Positions 57,471 through 64,000 of a stretch of DNA of 64,000 nucleotides are shown here, in pieces. A program made the position numbers and the translations under genes. This stretch comes from Anastatus disparis (Eukaryota; Arthropoda; Insecta; Hymenoptera; Eupelmidae), in NCBI GenBank assembly GCA_017163975.1, contig JAFFSR010000016.1, positions 439,501 through 503,500 of the forward strand, in the 5' to 3' direction. How positions within the stretch are numbered: position 1 is the first letter of the stretch; each line of letters starts with the position of its first letter. The notes beneath the pieces are model-generated. The model saw nothing but the letters and a program-made list of their open reading frames with translations, searched no databases and was not told the DNA's origin.

Positions 57471-58591
57471 CATGGCTCCCAAAATTTTCGAAATTCACAG
57501 CGTTAGTGAACGAAAGATTAAAATGTATTAAACCAACAGCTTTTGTCAAACGATTACCACGTAGTCTTGATGATTTTTTCTATTGGAAAGCTACAGAATT
57601 CATGATGTTTTTTTTCTATTATTCTATATCAATATCTAGTGACATAACGCGAAAAGAATATTTTGAACACCATAAATTGTTAGTATTAGAACTATACTTA
57701 CTGAATCAAGATAGTATATCGGAAGATGCAATTGACACAGCACGACACCTTCTCAAAGAATATATTGTTCGATTTGAAGACTTATATTACAGAAGACATA
57801 TGACATGTAATGTTCATTTAATTTCACATTTGCCAGATGTAGTAAAAGACTTTGGTCCTCTGTGGGTAACACCTTGTTTCCCGTTTGAAAACTTAAACGG
57901 TACATTAAAAAGTTTTGTTCACGGTACATCACACGCTCAGTTACAGATTTATTCGACAATATCTACATATATAAATTTTAATAGTTTAAAAGAACAAACA
58001 TTAAAATCTAATACGGCTGTTTATGAGTTTTATAGACAACTTGAAATAAAAGGAAAAAGAAAAATGCATTTCTTAAGTAAAAAATGGTATCTTATCAGAA
58101 AAGAGTTTAAAGTTTCAGAAGAAAATTTACCTATAATTATTCAGACAACATTAGCAAATGAAAGAATGGAAGGTAAAAGTTATGGTGTTTTCAAAAGAAT
58201 GTTAAAAAACAACTTTATATTTACATCTGAAGCGTATCATAGATCGAGCAAAACTAATTCAACATGTATAAAATATTACAAGAATGATATAAAATGCATT
58301 GGTATTGTTAAAATTTTTCTTAAAATTTATGAGTGCATAAATTTTTGTGAATGTAATAATTGTAAAATCAATATTTTCGCGATTGTAGATACATGTCATA
58401 TAAAAAAATTGTTTAACACTGACACTGGTATTACTTTAAATTTTATATATGAATGTGTAAAATATCCAAATAAAAATGCAATTTTAGTACCAATTGATAA
58501 TATTGAATCATTATGTTTTATTATAGGAAATAATGTAAATTTGCGTTTTCATGTCGTGGAATGCGTGAATAGTTTATGTAATTTGGAATAA
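57471..58591 (+). pseudogene. Transposase segment: C-terminal part
   Basis: Open from about 57458 to TAA 58589-58591 (about 375 codons). It reads SWLPKFSKFTALVNERLKC, KRLPRSLDDFFYWKATEF, NVHLISHLPDVVKDFGPLW and PCFPFENLNGTLKSFVHGT. RLPRSL..., W.A.E, NVHLLLHLPD, and GPLW...FPFE are typical of the C-terminal half of Tnp2 proteins. The last 130 residues have several CxxC-like cysteine spots. It is the longest undamaged part of the gene and suggests the transposon died not extremely long ago. Confidence 0.85.
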
Positions 58592-58874
58592 AATTTTCTT
58601 CGATGTAATAAATAATATATTCTAAGACTTTTTATTATTTATTATAATAGCATAATCGTTACAATTAACTATTTTGAATGATCCTTAGCCCAGAAAAACT
58701 TGAAAACTATACTAAAATTATATAATAATGTGCTGCAAAACTCAAGAAGGATATAAATGTAAAAAGTATAATTATATAAACTAAATAATGTAGATCGTTC
58801 ATTCACAGTATGAGAGTGAATAATTGAAATGCGAAAAAGTATTACGACTTATATCTTATTTATTATTTTCAGGT
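58592..58874. other. 3' flank of the transposase gene
   Basis: AT-rich DNA with AATAAA-type signals soon after the stop codon (58608-58620 region), suitable for polyadenylation. No other feature seen. Confidence 0.4.
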
Positions 58875-59159
58875 CTTTCATTGGTCAAAATAAGGCAAAC
58901 TCAAGGAAAAGTTACTTTAAAATATATCATTCATATTTATGCTCAAATTTCCCTAAACTCGTTCCAAACTTACAAACCTTGGTAGAGAATTGAGCATATT
59001 TTGGGGAGGATTTCTGGTCCACAGTAAGTTAAAATGACACTTATCTAAAAATTTTGTACAAAGAATTTTTAGATAAGTGTCATTTTAACTTTCATTGACC
59101 AAAAATTCTGCCCAAAATATGCTCAATTTTCTACCAGGGAAGTGACGCAGACATTAACC
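58875..59159. repeat. Partial extra copy of the terminal repeat, split by a 165-bp palindrome
   Basis: AGTTACTTTAAAATATATCA and following words resemble the interior of the right terminal repeat (about 60165-60240) and run in the same direction. A palindrome at about 58977-59141 (CCTTGGTAGAGAATTGAGC against GCTCAATTTTCTACCAGGG) interrupts it; its arms meet near 59060. The palindrome ends CCCTGGTAGAA resemble those of the element at 55731, so both may belong to one superfamily. Confidence 0.6.
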
Positions 59160-59236
59160 ATGCCACATTCTCAAACTTTAACTTAAAAGATAGAAACTAT
59201 AAAATATGAAAACCATACCTAAATTTAATTTATACT

Positions 59237-59460
59237 AACGAATATAGACGCTTATAGAAGCGTACTCTTAAATGGGAAATTTCTGCCAAAAATGAGTTAC
59301 CCAGCTACTGAAGGCGCCACTAGATCTCATGTATTTTTATATCTATATATATCAAATTTTTCATATGTATGGATATACAAACAATGTTAAAGTGTTACCC
59401 AGCGCATCGGACGAAAAATCTAACCCAGAAGTACGCTTCTATAAGCGTCTATCTTCGTTG
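59237..59460. mobile_element. 224-bp inverted-repeat element with 8-bp duplication
   Basis: AACGAATATAGACGCTTATA at the left pairs with TATAAGCGTCTATCTTCGTT at the right; one terminal base is unmatched. TTTATACT is duplicated at 59229-59236 and 59461-59468. The intact left arm of the big transposon lacks the insertion. The 8-bp duplication fits hAT or related elements. Confidence 0.8.
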
Positions 59461-59538
59461 TTTATACTTACGCCAAACAAAAATGATATTACTAAATTAT
59501 TCCAAGTCTTTCATTAAATTCATGTTGACCTAACTTAA

Positions 59539-59935
59539 GGGGTATTCGCATACCGGCACAGAGATCTACCTTATCTACATTTGAATTATGCATTTTAATA
59601 AAAATTTAATTATTTTTGACTAAGATTCATAGAAGAGGCACATTCTTAACATTCTAAAGAATTTATTGCAACGTCAAAAGACAGAATAAAAGTGAAAATG
59701 AAGACAAAAACTGCATAATACGATTATTCATAACTACATTGAAAAGTTAATCGTATTAAGCAGTTTTCGTCTTTATTTTTGCCTTTATACTGTCTTTTAA
59801 CGTTGCAATAAATTCTTTGGCATGTTAAGAATGTGCCTCTCCTACAAATTTCAGTCATGAATAGTTAAATTTTTATTAAAATTCATAATTTAAATGTAGA
59901 TAAGGTAGAACTCTATGTCGGTATGAGGATTCCCC
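59539..59935. mobile_element. 397-bp palindromic TTAA element
   Basis: TTAA lies at 59535-59538 and 59936-59939. The ends GGGGTATTCGCATACCG and CGGTATGAGGATTCCCC are inverted repeats, and the arms remain similar to the centre, so it is a nearly complete hairpin. The left arm of the large transposon lacks it. The TTAA target and G/C-run ends fit piggyBac-type mobilisation. Confidence 0.82.
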
Positions 59936-60443
59936 TTAACGTCAATTTTAGCAATGAAACTAATCTTAAGAAAATTAAAATTAACACAAAAAGTATTGTT
60001 AAACTTTTTTCATAATTTCGTCAAACTATAGTTTATTTATAAAAAAGTTTTTAAGTTAAAGTTTGGGAATGTGGCATGGCTTAAAGCAATCCCAAAGTTT
60101 AAATAAACTTTATCCAAACTTAATTACTTATTTGTCGAATTTCGAGGCAAGCTCAAGCAAAGGTTACTTCAAAACATATCATTATCCATACTTACGCTCA
60201 AATTATCCCAAATTTGTGCGAAATTTACAAAGTAGCGTAGACATTAATCAAATGTCATCCAAAGTTTAGACAAGCTTAAAATATAAACATACAAAATTCA
60301 CCAAGCTTACCAAATTTTATCCAAGCTCTTGTTAAATTATAATTTTTTGCATTGAAGTTTGGGATTGTTTCATTGCATATAGCATTCCCAAAGCTATAAT
60401 CTACTTCTGAATTGAAGATTTGGGCTAAACTTGGCCTAAACTA

Positions 60444-61557
60444 AATCCTTTTCACTCGGGAAATCATTAGTACAGAGTAGATCTTGTCTTATTATCTCTT
60501 GGACTGTTAACATTATTCAATATATAAAATTATTTCTTGACTAAAAATTAAATTAATTATTTTCTAAAGTGTGATTGTATCTTGAGATAGATTATGTTTG
60601 AATTATAAAAGAAATAAAGCAAAAATAATTTTCTAAATCTTTTCAGTCAAATAAACAAAGGATATTTTAGTTACCAATCATAATTTTCAAAAAATTCAAT
60701 GACATTCAATTTTTTTCTAATAAAAAAATCCATTTTGAATCTTATAAGAAAAGAATTTCACATATAGTTACCCGTTACTATGTGTTTTCGGAAATATTAG
60801 CAATATTATATAACGTTGAACTATGAAATGAACAAAAATTTTTTTTAATTGAGTATTTAAGTATAATTTTCATGTGCTACGGTGGCACATAATTTGTAAA
60901 AAAAATCTCAAGGTTTGGTTCACTCTAAATCTTTCAGAAGATATATATTTAAAAATTTGTAAAGTATACAACTATTTCTATGGATGTTTGCGAAGGGACA
61001 TCTGCAACCGATGAATACAAGTTAACATTAAAATGAGTGAATGTAGCTAAAAATCACGTTTTTATTATTCTTAATTAAATCTAAATTTTTTAAAAGAGAT
61101 CGCTGTTTCGCACTACTCTAAAATTTATAGGCTATATTTATATATATATTACCTACTTTGATGATTTTCTTGGACATGAGATCATGGAATCTTGAAAAGT
61201 GATATTTCAATGCTTTAAATGAATTTAGCTCAGCGAATGGCAACATTAGTACTTTTGAATAAATTTTTTCTTAAAATTTAGAATATTTTTAAGAAAAAAG
61301 TTTTCCGGTAATAAATTCCCAAAACACAACCCAACTGTGTGATTTAGGATTAAAATTAATCAAAAATGTCAAGAATATGGTTTTTGCTCAATTTTGAAGC
61401 TTCGTAGCTCTAAGAATATATACTAAAGGAATCTAAAAAAATTCTAAGTGCTTTATAATATGGAAAAGAACCATTTCACCAATTTTTAGCAAAAAAAAAT
61501 TTTTCGTCCTTCGATTTGACAGAGAATGAGCGATATATATAGGGAACAGATTCAGTA

Positions 61558-61594
<37 letters not shown>
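60444..61594. other. AT-rich stretch without genes; ends in (TA)n
   Basis: No coding character or repeated structure was recognised in about 1.1 kb. The last 40 bases are a TA tract that continues on the other side of the next element. Confidence 0.6.
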
Positions 61595-61596
<2 letters not shown>

Positions 61597-62889
61597 GACG
61601 TTTCACGTCAATTCACCTAACAAAAAAATAGTATTCGTCGAAAATCTGTGAAAATGTTCTATTTGATACCCAAAATATACAAAAAAAATTTTAGAGGTCC
61701 AGGTCAAAGGGGTCAGGATTTAAACGTGATGGAATTGTTCGAATCATCCAAATTTTTTGCTAAATAAATATTTTAATGAATTTTTTCTTCAAAAAATATC
61801 AATTTTTCGTTAAAACTTAATAGGATACTTTTTCTTGGAAATTAGATGTATAATTCACCTGAATTTTTGCAAATTATAATATACTGATATTTATGCTTAC
61901 TTGATCGATCTAAACATACTATTTAGTATATCTAAGAATGGAGCAGGTTAAATTGGCTTTTTAAAGTCTTATTTTTTTTTTTTTTTATGAGGAAAAAATA
62001 TACGAAGCCTCCAGTTGGGCAGCCTTCTCGAAGTTACTTAATTGTGCAAAAAAGTCTGAATAAATCGTTATTTTAGATCAATGATGAGATTCGTGATTTT
62101 TTTCTGAAAAAGTATTGATTTTTGGGACAAATGTATGAAAATGTTTTTATTGGAAATTGTATGTAAAATGTATGTAAATTTTTGTAAACCATTATTTGCT
62201 AAACATCACAAATTATAAATGAAATTTTGAAATTTTAAAATTTATTTTTTGTCAAATTTTTAGTATATATGGTTCATAATGTCTTAAATTACAATTTGTA
62301 AAAATATGTTCATATTCTACACATGATTTCCAATAAAAAACATTTTCATACATTTGTCCCAAAAATCAATACTTTTTCAGAAAAAAAATTACGAATCTCA
62401 TCATTGATCCAAAATAACGATTTTTTTAGACATTTTTGCACAATTAAGTAACTTTGAGAAGGCTGCCCAACTGGAGGCTTCGTATATTTTTTCCTCATAA
62501 AAAAACAAAAAAAAATAAGACTCTAAAAACCCAATTTAACCTGCTCGATTTTTAGATATACCAAATAGTATGTTTAAATCGACCAAGTAAGCATAAAAAT
62601 CAGTATATTATACTTTGCAAAAATTCATGTGAATTCTACATCTAATTTCCAAGAAAAAGTATGCTATTAAGTTTTAACGAAAAATTGATAGTTTTTGAGG
62701 AAAAAATTCATTAAAATATTTATTTAGCAAAAAATTTGGAAAATTCGAAAAATTCCATCACGTTTAAATCCTGACCCCTTTGACCTGGACCTCTAAATTT
62801 TTTTTGTATATTTTGGGTATCAAATAGAACATTTTCACAGATTTTCGACGAATTCTATTTTTTTGTTAGGTGAGTTGACGTGAAACGTC

Positions 62890-62891
<2 letters not shown>
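61595..62891. mobile_element. Palindromic foldback element, copy 2, within TA repeats
   Basis: GGGACGTTTCACGTCAATTC at the left end is mirrored at the right end (GAGTTGACGTGAAACGTCCC). Arms of about 565 bp are close reverse complements, with a less symmetrical centre at about 62163-62327. The outer roughly 150 bp resembles the element at 4892-6217 (shared ends and TTTGATACCCAAAATATAC), while the inner parts differ. TA repeats flank both ends. Non-coding. Confidence 0.85.
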
Positions 62892-62951
<60 letters not shown>

Positions 62952-63367
62952 CAGAATAATTGTTATGGTACTACTATGGTCACAGAACTAGAGAAGTAGA
63001 AATTCAAGCTTGCTTTTGAAAAGAATAACCATCAGCATGGCAATGCTGACAGTTATTTTTTCGAATTACTAAAATTAACTAAATCTAAACAGTTAATATT
63101 ACAGAATTGCGATCATGTTACAGCATAGTCGTAGTATAACATTGAAAATCATGATCCTATTAAAGATTATTAATTTAATGTTTTCATTGGAATCAATTAT
63201 TACATATTTTTATTAAAATAATCAGTGATACTATTTCTTTATTTTCTAATACATAAAATATTTGAGTTTTTAATTACTCTATTTTTTTAAATTAATGTTT
63301 TTTGAATATTGTAAACCAACATTTTGAATTTTCTTATTAAAAAATGAATGATTTTCATTTAAAACAG
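62892..63367. other. (TA)n tract and AT-rich DNA
   Basis: TA microsatellite to about 62947, then AT-rich sequence without a recognised feature. Confidence 0.6.
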
Positions 63368-63563
63368 GTTCAAGATATGAGGATATCCACACAACTTTTA
63401 ATCCTAGTAACAGGTCATATTACAGCTGTTCCTGGGTTTACCGCATCATGCACATTATTTAAACTAGGTTCAAATCTTTTGTGCTATCCTATAACTCTAT
63501 TTCTGATGTATTTTGTAAATGTGTCACAAACGGCACAGCAGATAATTCTATTCAAATTATCAG
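63368..63563 (+). CDS. Possible exon encoding a hydrophobic protein segment
   Basis: A TTTAAAACAG acceptor precedes and a CAG/GTAATC donor follows about 65 open codons. The peptide is strongly hydrophobic with two likely membrane stretches (TQLLILVTGHITAVPG and CYPITLFLMYFVNVSQ). Such exons occur in insect chemoreceptor genes, and the general look would fit one, but no diagnostic motif is present. No other exon was found up to the window end. The open frame continues to 63631 beyond the donor. Confidence 0.25.
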
Positions 63564-63631
63564 GTAATCTCCCCTGGCATATAATTCCCCTGCCTTTTTT
63601 GAGATGCACTCACAAAATTCTAATTAAATAA

Positions 63632-64000
63632 TAAAGTCAACAATTTTATTTATGAATTTCATACCATGATGTGTTAAATTATTTGTATACTTGAAATTTA
63701 ATACATATTATACTGCTTATAATTTTTATATGTTCAAAATTGAATATATATATTTGTGGAGAATTTCCGAGTAAGCACATTCTCAAATCTTTTTGTAAAC
63801 AATCACTGTAGTCATATTCACATACTACACTATAATATATAAATTCTTTATTCTTATTCTTACTAGAAAAATTTTACATATGTCTTTGTATGTTGTGTTG
63901 TTTGCGTTGTGTGTGTATCTATTACTTTTGTGTTTGTGTTTGTGTTATTTAAATTCTTAATACTTAATACAGGTTTATATATTTTATATCTTTCATTACA
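63632..64000. other. AT-rich end of the window
   Basis: AT-rich DNA with a short GT-rich stretch near 63890-63948. Nothing else was identified. Confidence 0.6.

Larger units (their letters stand above)
59160..60443 (-). repeat. Right terminal inverted repeat of the 17-kb transposon
   Basis: This is the reverse complement of 43286-43925 with two later insertions. It ends GGCCTAAACTA. The similarity is high in the outer 450 bp. The 68-codon open stretch at 60063-60269 lies in it and is not a gene. Confidence 0.85.

Noticed and set aside
60063..60269. 68-codon frame near 60.1 kb
   Set aside because: Lies inside the right terminal inverted repeat and has no domain.

Overview
The window is AT-rich (judged by eye, roughly three quarters A+T) repetitive eukaryotic DNA, most likely from an insect. 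The retroelement types (BEL/Pao, Ty3/gypsy with an envelope gene), the Tnp2-type transposase, spliced genes and many palindromic small transposons fit arthropods; an AT-rich hymenopteran is a guess. No ordinary single-copy host gene could be recognised. Almost everything supportable is mobile-element DNA, much of it nested.

Region by region. 1-2.9 kb: the 3' half of a decayed BEL/Pao retrotransposon and a candidate LTR. 4.9-6.2 kb: a 1.3-kb near-perfect palindrome embedded in TA repeats. 6,669-40,232: a very large Ty3/gypsy retrovirus-like element with 2.36-kb LTRs and a CTTT target duplication. It carries two unfamiliar upstream ORFs, a Gag with seven CCHC knuckles, a Pol with two tandem aspartic-protease domains, an integrase and an envelope-like glycoprotein. 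A second gypsy element (17,219-33,409, 825-bp LTRs, AAAAT duplication) sits inside its pol, between RNase H and integrase; the outer reading frame is in register on both sides. The inner element has a 6.1-kb leader, a Gag without zinc knuckles, and a Pol with an AT-hook and a long extra region. Both Pols appear to hold a macrodomain-like segment between RNase H and integrase. The outer 3' LTR also carries a 429-bp TTAA element.

40-43 kb: AT-rich flank with a structured 105-bp tandem repeat and a 446-bp inverted-repeat element. 43,286-60,443: a roughly 17-kb DNA transposon with about 640-bp terminal inverted repeats. It holds two divergently transcribed, decayed, spliced genes: a Tnp2-like (CACTA type) transposase on + and a BEN-domain-like protein on -. 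At least eight smaller elements have landed in it: two copies of a 1.2-kb element containing a tRNA-like Pol III promoter, a 2.7-kb element with an 8-bp duplication and a 215-bp GT tract, a 1.2-kb palindrome splitting the transposase, and small elements in the right repeat. 61.6-62.9 kb: a second palindrome with the same ends as that at 4.9 kb. The last kilobase has one weak exon candidate.

Order of events: the inner gypsy LTRs differ at about two positions, the outer ones by about 1%, so the inner element is the latest large insertion. The BEL copy and the 17-kb transposon are much older. The outer element has a Pol frameshift and an env stop codon, and the inner Pol has two frameshifts, so neither copy looks autonomous.
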